A program made the translations under genes and the position numbers. Positions 31,058 through 43,665 of a stretch of 64,000 bases of DNA are shown here, piece by piece. The stretch is taken from the NCBI RefSeq assembly GCF_032854445.1, contig NC_088305.1, forward strand, positions 995,001 through 1,059,000. The letters run 5' to 3'. Within the stretch, counting starts at the first letter, position 1. Each line of letters begins with the position of its first letter. The notes beneath the pieces are model-generated. The model ran no database searches. It was not told the DNA's origin and saw nothing but the letters and a program-made list of their open reading frames with translations. Source of the stretch: Liolophura sinensis (lineage: Eukaryota > Mollusca > Polyplacophora > Chitonida > Chitonidae).

Positions 31058-31512
31058 GGACACAGACCCCCATTACAACTTCCGTTTTTCAGTAGGGTTT
31101 GATTGTAGTTCTGTGTATTTTAGGGTGTAAAGTCTGTTTTTGCTGCCAGCCTGCCGTTTTTGGTGTACAGGTGCATGCTTGGTATCAAAATGATGGAAAT
31201 TGTCTAAGCTCTGGGCAGGTATGAGTTTTAATGATAAAAGTTTGAAATTCTGGGCGAGAGGACACAAGGAGACAGGTGGTGATGAGGCTGCGAGTGACGT
31301 CCCCTTGGCGTTGCTATGCACCCCTCCCAGCTGCCGGCATGGAAAGGTCCAGATTTGACAGTCAACCTATGTCAAGATTTCTGCAGCTTCTTTCTCACAG
31401 GCTGGGCCAGGTATGCACCAAAGCTTATTGGCCTCGGAATGTTTGGGACTGAGCTACAGCGCTAAACGTTAACATTGTCGCCTATGGAAAACTAATGGGG
31501 GTCTGTGGCCTG
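31058..31512 (+). repeat. Right terminal repeat of the 3.3-kb element
   Basis: Direct repeat of 28,185-28,638, followed at once by AGATG and resumption of the minisatellite. Confidence 0.85.
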
Positions 31513-31765
31513 AGATGTCAGGTACTAAGTGACCCAGTCATCTAAGGTGTCACTCCCACTGTAGATGTCAGGTAGGCGACACAGTGACTCTGTCATCTAA
31601 AGTGTCGATCTCACTGTAGATGTCAGGTACTCAGTGACTCAGTCATCTAAGGAGTTAATTTCACTATAGACATCAGCTACTTATTGACTCAGGCATTTAA
31701 ATTGTCGATCACACTGTAGACGTCAGGTACTCAGTGACTCAGTCATCTAAGGTGTTACCTTTGCT
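31513..31765. repeat. 50-bp minisatellite, array 2b (right of the element)
   Basis: About five units continuing array 2a in phase and ending with the TTCATTTCCTTGTTTACTCT module that also ends arrays 1 and 3. This marks the left edge of block B. Confidence 0.9.
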
Positions 31766-32257
31766 GTAAACTTCATTTCCTTGTTTACTCTATTATACAA
31801 GATGCCGCTTTTACTACAACCGTAGGTCAAAATCAAGTGGCGGCATAATTCCCAACCCTACATTCTATCACATGGCCCAAATATTGGGCAAAGCGATGAT
31901 AAGGAAATGGTTGTGGTGATGTTTTTCTGCTAGGTTTTCTCATTCCGCAAAGCTGAGCAACCTAGTCGTCAGTACCATCTTGCAAAAGGCGCCCTGATTT
32001 GTAAATTCTGTGAACCTCCTGCCTATTATCAACATTTAGTATACAAGTGAAATATTGGCTGATAAATCAGAAATCCCTTTGCTATGTTTGAAAACAAAAC
32101 AATGGGCAGCAGCTATACAGTGTATATATTATGTATACACAGCGACTACAAAATGCCATCTTTGGTCATTCAGACTTACCTCTCGTGTATTTTTATGTAT
32201 CACCGATGAGAAAAACAACACACAACGCAACACAATATAATTCATCATTGCACATGC

Positions 32258-32263
32258 TTTATT
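32258..32263 (-). terminator. Poly(A) signal AATAAA, secreted-peptide gene copy B
   Basis: Minus-strand AATAAA about 570 bp past the copy B stop codon, after the 35-bp repeat; position and context conserved with copies A and C. Confidence 0.55.
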
Positions 32264-32409
32264 TCTACTCCTCTGTACGGAGTGTAAAGAAAATCTACAG
32301 ATTTAAAATTGTATCTTAGACAGACAAGATTGTATAAATTCTTAAACAATTTCTGGTTAGGATCAAGTAGCGAGCAAAACGCAACGTTTTCTACACTGTA
32401 GGGCTGACT

Positions 32410-32785
32410 GTCGTCAAATAAACACATGGTTTATCTCATTGCTGCATACCAAGTGTACACATTATTTATCTGATTGCTGTTTGACAAGTATACACATGAT
32501 TTATCTGATTGCTGCCTGACGATTATACACATGGTTTATCTCATTGCTGCATACCAAGTGTACACATGATTTATCTGATTGCTGTTCGACGAGTATACAC
32601 ATGTTTTATCTGATTGCTGTTTGACGGGTATACACATGGTTTATCTAATTGCTGCTTGACGAGTATACACATGGTTTTTTCGACTGCTGTTTGACAAGTA
32701 TACACGTGATTTTTCTGATTGCTGCTTGACGAGTACACACATGATTTATCTGGCTGCTGCATGACGAGCATACAGATGACGTATA
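32410..32785. repeat. 35-bp minisatellite in the 3' UTR, copy B (about 11 units)
   Basis: Same unit as at 8,105-8,320. It has the highest unit number of the three copies and lies wholly between the stop codon (32,838-32,836) and the AATAAA. Confidence 0.85.
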
Positions 32786-32835
32786 TGATCTTTAGGCAAT
32801 ATTGTAGACATACATTAGCTGGACAATTGGTACAG

Positions 32836-35800
32836 TTATTGACAGCAACAGCCGTTGGCCACGGAGGCTGTGTCTTGGACATCCTCAATTTGTATATTTG
32901 TAGGATCTGTACTGGTGATACAGACTGCGGAAAATGGTACATTGGTAAATCCGACATCCATACACGTGCCCATGCCACAACTTCCCACTTCAGTACATGC
33001 TTGTCCAATTGTGTCCGCTCTGCAATTATAATACATGTACATCCATTTTAATAATAGCTAAACGCGCCTAAAAATGCGAATGAAAGGAATTATAGGATAC
33101 AGGATGTCTTAGGCAAAACACTAGAATCTTAGGCATTTGGGCTATGTAGAATAGCCCCAAAAAATGCTTTCACAAAATACCAGCCTCTTCATTGCGCGTG
33201 TTACCGTTCAAAATCGAAGTTCGTGCACTCTATAATACGGTGGCTTTATAACATTTTTAAAATTTAGAAATATGTTAACACTATAAATGGTACAGGAGCG
33301 AGCCTAATATTTTAGTTTTAAAATGCAAAACATCTGAATTATCTATGTAAACAGTGTTGATTCAATGAACGAATATATTGGATCTTCACTAAGGGAAAAA
33401 TGGGTTCTTGCAACCCCAACCCTCGCCAGGTTCCAAGGCGAATGTACAAGGGCTTCAGCAAAAAAGCCTTAAAAGTTATTTACAGCATACAAAAGATGAA
33501 GAAAACTGAGAAGATGAGCGTCTGTAAATTTACGAATTTTTATTTTAGAGGATATATTTTTATTTCATTATATTATATTATTACTACTACTATAGCTCCT
33601 ATATACTCTATGATATATATAGAGGTTTTCTCACTGTAGATTGTTGATTTTTTTATGTCTTGTAGAGAAAAGTACACCATATACTGGTATGACATAGAAC
33701 CACGCCAAATTTAGGGGATATATATTGTGGGGTTAAAATTAACTATATTAACAATAAGGAAAATCAATGCCCTGCTGCAATCTATACATACGTGCACAGA
33801 GTTTCGGTTATTCCCGCGGCTGGAGCAGTGATGATACAAATCCTGCCGGTCATTTGGTCCACAAAAGTTCTGCCGGTCACAGTCTGTGCCACACAGGTAA
33901 GCTGAGTACACTCACACCTAAATGTAAAATGGAAAGCCTTGAAATCAACAGGAAAAGACACAAACTACAAACTTACAGACAAATCAAACAAACTATATAT
34001 TATAAATTCGTCACATTTTCATTCACTGAACAAATTCTTGGTGACGAGTAAAGAGTGATGGGTTGGGGGTAGAGGTGTGTGTTTGTTGGCGTGCGGGGTG
34101 GGGGTGGGGGGTCTGTACATTTCTTTTTTCATCCCTGAAGGGGCGATGAACGAGACGTGGGAAGGTTGGGACGGCGGTTTTCACATCACCACCTAAGTTC
34201 TACCAAATATGTTGAACTCTTTCCACATGATTCAAGTCAAAAATCTTAGCTTGAAAACCTGGAGAAAATTTTTCAGTTTTATAACCTTATTTTTTTTTTT
34301 ATTCTTTTTTTTTTAGTATTAGAAAAACAATATAGAACGTTTTAAGATTGTTAGCTTTGGGAAAATACCTAAATATATTACTGAAAATATACTGTTTGCA
34401 CCCTAATTAATTCCTTCTAGGAAACACTAGACGGTGGCCATCTGAAATTAAGTGTCTGTACTCTCAAAATGAATAGTCTCATACATTTAACATAAAGTAT
34501 GTTGTCTGGGTAATGCTAGAATCTATCCTGTTACACTTATTCTTTTAATTTAACACATGCCCTGAAAGTAGGAAACTAACGGGACATTATGTAATTATGA
34601 GAAAGTATCATATTACAATAACAGATTGCAATCTAGCATTACTTAGACAGCCGACTTTCTGGTCAAAGGAACAGAATATTTTTTGCAGTATACATTTATG
34701 ATAAAAATCATTTAAGCCCATTTAGCCATTAGCGGAAGAGGTATATACGAACCCAGGATTGTGCGGGCGCTGAAAGAACGAAAATGAGCGTGACTGGGCA
34801 GCCTGAGCTCTTTGCCGGGCAGCTGGATGACTTTGGAAAAAATTTTCGATCTGCTGGCTGAAAAAGAAACGCACATGCTAGAAAAATAATCAACATATGA
34901 AATTTTATTAGGATTATGTACTTTTCGTCCACGATATAGCTTTCGTCGACCTTTTTACACATGTGAGTTTGGCGTACATATTCTGTGTGCTTCTTAAACA
35001 TGTGGGTTAAAAAATGCACAGTTGGAAAGTGCAACAGGACTCTTAGTAAATAAGATCAACTTTAAAGTGGATATAAATTGCAATACATACTGAACAATTT
35101 GAGCAATCACTGAAAGACTTTTCCGGTTTGTGAAATCCACGGATTTTCACTGACATTGCGAAGTCAAATTTGTAATTTTGGTAGAAGGCTAGTAGTCACT
35201 AGGGAACTGTATGTAAGGCAGATGGCAATGTAATTTCAATGTAATTCCTGTGTCACCCGTTCCAACCCCGGAGAAATGGGGAGTAAATTTAAATAAGCAC
35301 CGTTGGCTCCAGATGATTTTTTGTAAAATAAACAACTCTTGATAAAGCGGGACATGTTACCTGACAATAACTTGACAAACAGCTGGACAATCAAACCAAA
35401 CATGTTACCTGCTGGGGATTCCGGGACCGTCATACGGCCTTAGTACAAGATTCTGCCCTCTGATTACTCTCTGTCTCGTGTTAGAACTTGTCCCTCCGCC
35501 CCTACCAACATTTGGCCCTCCGACCGGGTTAATACGACGCAAAAAGCTCTGGCGGGCGCCCGTCGGGTGAAACCGGGCAGCATAGGCAACACTGACTAAC
35601 AAGAGCCCAAGGCAGACGGGAAATATCTGAAAAGATTTAGGACAATTTATTGTCAATTTTTACTACAGGATTATATCTGGCGCATGTTTATCCCAGTATA
35701 AATTATGTCTGGCGCATGATTGCCACAGGACTCTCTGCTATACACACAACCGGGCGTTAGGCAAGGATCAAAAAATACATAAACAGATCTGCTATAGACA

Positions 35801-35869
35801 CCACCGAGCATAAAGGAATGCTACATAAAATCGTACTGGCCATAAAAGACTTACCAGACTTCGGGTCAT
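32836..35869 (-). CDS. Secreted Cys-rich peptide precursor, copy B (five exons, intact)
   Basis: Coding exons on the minus strand: 35,869-35,855, 35,626-35,409, 34,857-34,753, 33,917-33,792 and 33,019-32,836. They total 648 nt, 215 aa plus stop. Intron 1 is phase 0 and the other three are all phase 2. All acceptors are AG after pyrimidine-rich tracts; donors are GTAAGT, GTAACA, GTTCGT (weak) and GTATGT. Residues 1-21 form a signal peptide (MTRSL joined to IFPVCLGLLLVSVAYA), with predicted cleavage after AYA. Exon 2 then gives an Arg/Gly-rich linker with an RR site (SFLRRIN) and GGGTSSNTRQRVIRGQN. Exon 3 is Gln/Arg-rich (QQIENFFQSHPAARQRAQ). Exons 4 and 5 hold 12 cysteines, including CECTQLTC, CTEVGSCGMGTC and a terminal NGCCCQ. 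The C-x5-C-x4-C spacing is faintly EGF-like, but I do not recognise the family. An extracellular, disulfide-bonded product is inferred; function is unknown. Confidence 0.75.
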
Positions 35870-35917
35870 TTTTGCTGTTGTTTGACGACAGAAGCGGGTT
35901 CTTGAAACTGATGACAA

Positions 35918-35957
35918 ACTGACTCGTATTCCGCTACTGAAGACTTGGAAATTTATA
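35918..35957 (-). promoter_or_regulatory. Core promoter of secreted-peptide gene, copy B
   Basis: TATAAAT at 35,957-35,951 on the minus strand with TCAGTTT about 35 bp downstream. The leader to ATG 35,869 is identical to copy A by eye. The base pair before TATA differs (CGTATAAAT against CATATAAAT in A and C). Confidence 0.65.
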
Positions 35958-35959
35958 CG

Positions 35960-37986
35960 TTTGCGATTGACTTTTTCGTATTTTTAAGATTTTTAAAAAG
36001 CAATCGACCGTTTAATATAAAAAAAAGGCTAAACAATACACAGCGTACATATGCACAAATCACTGGATGGTTTTGTTTATTTTTTTAACTAATGAATAGT
36101 TAATATGCACAACCAACCAAATGGAACTGTCAGTTTGTGAAATTTGCAGTTTTATTAACATAAATAAAATCTGATTGGTAAACTACATAATATATATAAT
36201 AAAGACAGAAAAATTGTACACGTAACAGTTTTGTTTAAGGAATTTGTACTCGAAAAAAAACTGAAAAAAACAAAACTGATTAAAAAAGGGTATAGTTGTG
36301 CGTGAAAAATTAGGTCTTGCGAGAATGTTTGTACCATTGTACCATTTGTACAATTTCTGTTAAAACAACCAATCAATTGCGTCAAGCTGTTTTGGTATTT
36401 ATTCTCTTACATTGCACTGTAATCATTTTTGCATGTTTAACATTTTTTTCATGCTGTGCTTAATTTTTAATACATGCGCTTGGTTTATAAAGACATGAAT
36501 TTATTTTTTAACGCTTATATTTACTGTGTAATTACAGTGACTGTAACAAATGGGATGGGTTTATTGCTTGAGCAGAGTTTCCAATGTATATAATCAACAA
36601 CAATATAAACGGTCTTATTATCAGTTGCTGGATAAACACGTTTAAGTGTGTTACATTTAAGCATTGTATTATCAGTTGCAATGAGGTGTTTATGACACTT
36701 TTCCATTATACATATGTAAAATAATTTTATACATATGCGTAATTCTTTTGTACATAAGTGGAAATCTTGTTGGCATGCATAAGTATAACCAAAATTTTAT
36801 TTCACATATACATGAACAAAAGTTTTCAGCAAAATACCCAAACTGCTTGCCATTTTCTGACAGGTTAGACCAATATTATACTATATATTAGTGCTGCCTA
36901 ACTCCAATAACCATGGTATGAGAACGCAATAACTCAAATTGAAAGGGAGTGAATATAATTTTACAGGAACAGATTGCATAAAAGACAAATGTCAATGAAA
37001 ACCGTCTCTACAAAGCTGTTTACTTATAATTTAATGTTTTCCCACTGAATTAAATGCAGTTGCTTTATACACTAGTCTGTCAATTTCATAGAAGCCACCT
37101 TTTTTCTTCTACAGGCGAATTTCTTTTAAAAACATATTTGAAATGCATTTTTAATTATGCGCTGTAAGTCCTATACCAACATTAAAACCCGTGTTTAGAC
37201 TTGAAAACACGTTTTGTTTCTAAACACAAGCCAGGAATTTCATGAAATCCATCTTAGTTTTTAAACATTTGAATGCTTTTAAATCAACCAATCAACAGGA
37301 TACATGGCGATGTGATCAGCACTTGGTCACCCTAAAGATCCGAGTTCACATGGCTAGTAATCTTCTCGACGAGAAGCATTGGGCCGCCTGTTTGCTGACA
37401 GGAAGCCACCGTAAGCCGTGCTCCCGTGTTCACAGGGAAGAAAGCCCAAACATATGGTCCTTCAAATACCTTCATATGATATATAACAGTGTAATTCACC
37501 AAAAACAAAATTAAACCAAAGCTTAAAACAATTGTTCATTCAAAAGACAAGTTGGTGAATTTTTTACTTTTTAATATTCCAATTTTCTTTTTCGCCTATA
37601 CCTGCTTTAAGCAGGACACGTCTCTCACTTATTCTGACACAAGTGCTTTTTGTTGTATCTTTTAACGCTATAGTGTGATGCTCATACTAAATAAAAACGG
37701 CTAGTTACATTAACATGTGCCTGGGGATGCAGGCTAACACTGAACTTCGGGTGGTGTTGGAGGTTTACACGTTGGATTTAACTATGTTAGACGCTGCTTG
37801 ATTTCATTTAAAATTGTAATTATTACTTTTCGTTGATTTTTGGCTAATTTGTTACATATCTTGAAAATGAAATGTTATTTACAACTTTGATAATGATCAG
37901 TGATAATTTTGGAAGAAATGGAGGAGGTTAAGAATTCGTAACTTTAGATTTATAACTCGATGAGGTGTAGAGTTTTTTTTTCCTTC
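35960..37986. other. Non-coding upstream region, block B
   Basis: Near-identical to 11,740-13,754. No gene supported. Confidence 0.5.
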
Positions 37987-38222
37987 ATTTGATTTGAGGT
38001 TTACTCCGTACTCAATAATATTTCACTTATACGACAGCGGCCAGCAATGTGTTGGGAGGAATCCGGGCAGAGCCCGAGGGAAATCGACGACCATCTGCAG
38101 CTTGGTGGTAGACCTTCCCACATGTACTTGGAGAGGAAATCAGAATGGGTTGGACTGGAACGGCCAGAGTGGAAGCCAGCATGATCTGGGCTTGAACTCA
38201 CACAGACAGAATTGGTGAGAGG
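37987..38222 (-). mobile_element. SINE copy, block B
   Basis: Counterpart of 13,755-13,990, differing by only one or two bases. Confidence 0.75.
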
Positions 38223-38513
38223 CTCCTAGGTCATTGAAACGTTGCAAAATGTAGAACTTTACAAAATGCTTAAACATGCTGTAGTTCAAGACAAGCCCAT
38301 GTCATATTAACACTATTGGGCGTTGTGCTCCGCACAATAAATGTTGGAAATCTTCAAACCTATTAAAACATTAGCGAACAATCGTTTCAAAATGTTTTCA
38401 GTCAGATGTTACAGGATTTAAAATGATGTATGATTTTAAAACTTAGAAAATCATGGTAACCTAACATTTGTATTTTATGTTTGTAAATTCGGTAAACAAC
38501 CAAGGCTGTTGCC

Positions 38514-38740
38514 GCAAACTTTATTTATTTAAACATTTGATTGGTGTTTACGACGTGCTCAAATATATTTCACTTATACTATGCCGACCAAAAGTATGGT
38601 AAAAGGAAATAGGGCAGAGCCCCAGGGAAACCCACAAACGCCTGCAGGTTGCTGGAAAACCTTGCCACCTACGGCCCGTTTGCTGATGGTAGACAATGGT
38701 GTACAGCATACTCGTTTATCAGAAATTTGTTGGCCGCATG
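38514..38740 (-). mobile_element. Second SINE fragment, block B
   Basis: Counterpart of 14,283-14,510, again abutting the CT-rich minisatellite. Confidence 0.65.
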
Positions 38741-38789
38741 AGACTATCCCGCAACTTACCTCTCTCCCCGTAGCGTACATGTCCTGAAT

Positions 38790-41700
38790 TTCCCCCATCC
38801 TCCCCCTCCCGCCAACAAACATGCGTTGACTCACCCCTATCTTCCCTCTCTTCACCCCCCCCCCCCCACCCCACCCCAGCATCCTCAACCAACATACGTT
38901 GGCTATCCCCCAATCCCTCGCTCCCCAACAGGCATACCCTAACTATCCCCCATCCTCTCCCTCTCTCCCCCAAAGTCCATGTGCTGCCCATCCTATATTC
39001 TCACTCTCAGCCATTCCCCAATCAAGATGCGCTAACTATTCCACATCCTCTAACCTCAACCACCTGGTATGTCTTGACTATTCTCCATACTCTCTCCTTC
39101 AATAACAACATGCGATGACTAATCCACACTCTCCTCGTTCCTCAACCTCCCCACCCAGTATGCACACTCCGCCACTCCCCCCCCCCCACATGCGCTGACT
39201 ATTCTCCATCCTCTCCCCTCCCCACACAACATGCGATGACTATTCCACATATTTCCCCACCCACTCACCCAGTATGCACACTCCCCCACCCCACATGCGC
39301 TTTCTATATTACATTCCCTCTCCTCCCCACACAACATGCGATGACTATTCCACATACTTCCCCACCCACTCACCCAGTATGCACACTCCTCCACCCCACA
39401 TGCGCTTTCTATATTACATCCTCTCCCCTCCCCACCCTACATTCGATGACTATTCCACATACTTCTCCAACCACTCACTCAGTATGCACACTCCCCCACC
39501 CCACATGCGCTCACTATTCCACATCCTCTCCCCTCCCCACACAACGTGCGACGATTATTCCACATCCTTCCCCACACACTCACCCAGTATGCACACTCCC
39601 CCACACCACATGCGCTTACTATACAACATCCTCTCTCCTCCCCACACAACATGCGATGACTATTCCACATCCTTCCCCACCCACTCACCCAGTATGCACA
39701 CTCGCCCACCCCACATGCGCTTACTATACCACATCCTCTCTCCTCCCCACACAACATGCGATGACTATTCCACATTCCACATCCTCTCCCCTCCCCACAC
39801 AACATGCGATGACTATTCCACATCCTTCCCCACCCACTCACCCAGTATGCACACTCGCCCACCCCACATGCGCTTACTATACCACATCCTCTCTCCTCCC
39901 CACACAACATGCGATGACTATTCCACATTCCACATCCTCTCCCCTCCCCACACAACATGCGATGACTATTCCACATACTTCCCCACACACTCACCCAGTA
40001 TGCACACTTCCCCACCACACATGCGCTTACTATACCACATCCTCTCCCCTCCCCACACAACATGCGATGACTATTCCACATCCTCTCCCCTCCCCACACA
40101 ACATGCGATGACTATTCCACATACTTCCCCACCCACTCACCCAGTATGCACACTCCCCCACCCCACATGCGCTGACTATTCTCCATCCTCTCTTTTCCCC
40201 ACACAACATGAGCTCACTTTTCCACATCCTCTCCCCTCCCCACCCTACTTACGATGACTATTCCACATACTTACCCACCCACTCACCCAGTATGCACACT
40301 CCCCCTCCCCACATGCGCTAACTATTCCACATCCTCTCCTTTCCCCACACAACATGCGCTAACTATTCCACATCCTCTACCTTCCCCACAATACATGCGA
40401 TGACTATTCCACATACTTACTCACCCACTCACCCAGTATGCACACTCGCCCACCCCACATGCGCTTACTGTACCACATCCTCTCTCCCCCCCACACAACA
40501 TGCGATGACTATTCCACATACTTCCCCACCCACTCACCCAGTATGCACACTCCCCCACCCCACATGCGCTGACTATTCTCCATCCTCTCCCTTCCCCACA
40601 CAACATGAGCTCACTTTTCCACATCCTCTCCCCACCCCACCCTACTTACGATGACTATTCCACATACTTACCCACCCACTCACCCAGTATGCACACTCGC
40701 CCACCCCACATGCGCTAACTATTCCACATCCTCTCCCTTCCCCACACAACATGCGATGACTATTCCACATCCTCTACCTTCCCCACACAACATGCGATGA
40801 CTATTCCACATCCTCTACCTTCCCCACACAACATGAGCTAACTTTTCCACATCCTCTCCCCTCCCCACCCTACTTACGATGACTTTTCCACATACTTACT
40901 CACCCACTCACCCAGTATGCACACTCGCCCACCCCACATGCGCTAACTATTCCACATCCTCTCCTTTCCCCACACAACATACGATGACTATTCCACATAC
41001 TTATTCACCCACTCACCCAGTATGCACACTCCCCTACCCCACATGCGCTGACTATTCCACATCCTCTCCCTTCCCCACACAACATGAGCTAACTTTTCCA
41101 CACCCTCTCCCCTCCCCACCCTACTTACGATGACTATTCCACATACTTACCCACCCACTCACCCAGTATGCACACTCGCCCACCCCACATGCGCTAACTA
41201 TTCCACATCCTCTCCCTTCCCCACACAACATGCGATGACTATTCCACATCCTCTACCTTCTCCACACAACATGCGCTGACTATTCCACATCCTCTCCCTT
41301 CCCCACACAACATGAGCTAACTTTTCCACATCCTCTCCCCTCCCCACCCTACTTACGATGACTTTTCCACATACTTACTCACCCACTCACCCAGTATGCA
41401 CACTCGCCCACCCCACATGCGCTAACTATTCCACATCCTCTCCTTTCCCCACACAACATACGATGACTATTCCACATCCTCTACCTTCCCCACAATGCAT
41501 GCGATGAATATTCCACATACTTACTCACCCACTCACTCAGTATGCACACTCCCCTACCCCACATGCGCTGACTATTCCACATCCTCTCCCTTCCCAACAC
41601 AACATGCGCTCACCCAGTATGCACACTCTCCCAACGCACATGCGCTGACTATTCTCCATCCTCTCCCTTCCCCACACAACATGCGATGACTATTCCACAT

Positions 41701-42295
41701 ACTTCTCCACCGACTCACCCACTATGCACACTCCCCCCACCCCTCATGCGCTCACCATTTTACATCCTCTTCCTTCCCCATACAACATGCGATGACTATT
41801 CCACAAACTTCCCCACCCACTCACCCAGTATGCACACTCCCCCACCCCACATGTGCTCACTTTTCTCCAACCTCTCCCCTCCCCACACAACATGTGGTGT
41901 CTATTCCACACACTTCCCCACCCACTCATCCAGTATGCTCACTCCCCCACCTCTCATGCGCTGACTATTCTTCATCCTCTTTCCTATCCCCACACAACAT
42001 GCGATGACTATTCCATATACTTCCCCACCCACTCACCCAGTATGCACCCTCCCCCACCCCACATGCGTTCACTATTCCACATCCTCTCCCTTCCCACACA
42101 ACATGCGATGACTATTCCACATACTCCCCCCCCCCCACTCACCCAGTATGCACACTCCCCTACCCCACATGCGCTCACTATTCCACATCCTCTTCTTTCC
42201 CCACACAACATGCGATGACTATTTCACATCCTTCCGCACTCACTCACCCAGTATGCACACACCCTCACCCCAGATGCATTTATTATTCCACATTG
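38790..42295. repeat. CT-rich, 105-bp higher-order minisatellite, block B
   Basis: Counterpart of 14,560-17,945. The order of full and shortened units is the same up to about 40.7 kb; after that unit insertions and deletions accumulate (offset to A moves from 24,233 to 24,351). A 327-codon frame over 39,274-40,257 is a repeat artefact, because the equivalent frame in A is broken by one-base changes. Confidence 0.93.
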
Positions 42296-42880
42296 TCCCT
42301 CGACGTTGTCATTTTTTTATGAAATATGTACTTGTTGCGCACGAGTACAGAAAAAATAGTGCCATTTTCTTATATTAATAGGTGATGGTGTTGCGCGTAA
42401 GTACAGCATAGATAACACCATTATCTTATCAAATTTGTAGAGTTGCGCATGAGCACGAAAACGACGATGTCATTTTCTTATGAAATGTGTACAGTGTTAC
42501 GCATGAGTTCAGAAAATATGGTGCCATTTTTTTATAATAATAGGGTGTGAAGTTGCGCGTAAGTACAGCAAAGATGACACCATTTTCTTAGCAAATTTGT
42601 AGAGTTGCGCATGAGCACAAAAACAATGACGTCATTTTCTTATGAAATGTGCGAGGCAGAGTGTTACGCATGAGTTCAGAAAAGATGGTGCCATTTTCTT
42701 ATATAAATAGGGTAGGAAGTTGCGCATAAGTACAGCATAGAGGATGCTATTTTCATCAAATCATCGATTTGCGCATAAGTACAGAAAGAATGAAGTCATT
42801 TTCTTAAGAAATATGTACAGAGATGCGCATGAGTACATACAAGATGACGTCATTTTCTTTTCAAATATGTAGCCTACTAA
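42296..42880. repeat. 54-bp repeat with CRE-like palindromes, block B
   Basis: Counterpart of 17,946-18,530. Perfect TGACGTCA at 42,627-42,634 and 42,845-42,852, the same two units as in block A. Confidence 0.8.
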
Positions 42881-42892
42881 TAACTGGCACTT

Positions 42893-43250
42893 ATTGATTT
42901 TATTCATTTATTTGGTGTTTTACCACGTACTCATATTCGTACTCGTCGTAAACATATTTCACTTATACGATGGCGGGCAGTATTATCGTGGCAGGAAACC
43001 GGGCAGAGCTGGATGAAACCCGGGACCATTCCAAGGTTGTTGTCATACCTGCCCACTTAGGACCGGAGAAGATATATTTACATACCAATTGTGTAGACGG
43101 CGCCGAAGGTCAGATTCACCAGGACGCCCCCTGTTATCTCCCGAACAGCCCAGAACTCCACCATTGCCCAAGGGCTTCCCCTAAGATCTACTGTTACCGC
43201 AAGACAATAATCTGTCGACCACTAAGCCCTCACAGCATGCACACTGATCT
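42893..43250 (-). mobile_element. SINE remnant with unrelated flank, block B
   Basis: Counterpart of 18,535-18,890. One-base indels change the plus-strand frame relative to A, confirming that the open frames there are not under selection. Confidence 0.65.
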
Positions 43251-43559
43251 AAGTTTGTTGTAAGTTGGTTATACAATGTTTATATGCTTTAGTGTGACAA
43301 GGAAGGCCTGGGTTCGTGAATGTGCGAACCAGATATATGGAAATGTGTAGATAAACAAGTGACCACTATATCTGGTACCCCACAAACAGATGTATGCTAA
43401 ATCCGTTAATATTAACAGAAAGTCTATTGCTAGTGAGTGATGCTAGAGTGTATTGTGTTATTATAACATAATTCTGTGTTACATTCAACATAGTATCCTG
43501 TTAGTTTAATAGAATCTTTATGTTGAATTAACATATATGTTAAATTCAACAGAAATAAT

Positions 43560-43665
43560 TGTGGCAGCAACCTGCCGTTGGTCGTGGATTTCATACTGGA
43601 TCTGCCCGGTTTCCTCACCGTAATGTTGGCCGCCGTGGAGCAAGTGAAGTATTCTCTGTTGCAAT
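43560..43665 (+). mobile_element. SINE fragment, block B
   Basis: Counterpart of 19,205-19,310. Confidence 0.6.

Larger units (their letters stand above)
28185..31512 (+). mobile_element. Complete 3.3-kb element with direct terminal repeats
   Basis: Two nearly identical terminal repeats (28,185-28,638 and 31,058-31,512; about ten differences by eye) flank roughly 2.4 kb. The repeat ends are inverted relative to each other (CAGACCCCCATTA / TAATGGGGGTCTG; CTCC in the left copy). The minisatellite is split with AGATG on both sides (28,180-28,184 and 31,513-31,517), consistent with a 5-bp target duplication. The interior has no reverse transcriptase, integrase or transposase and holds a nested SINE. 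It could be a non-autonomous LTR-type (TRIM/LARD-like) element; no tRNA primer-binding site is evident and the ends are not TG..CA, so the class is open. Similarity of the terminal repeats implies recent insertion, after the array formed. Confidence 0.75.

Noticed and set aside
28185-31512. Ordinary LTR retrotransposon
   Set aside because: No TG..CA ends, primer-binding site or gag/pol coding; kept as an unclassified terminal-repeat element.
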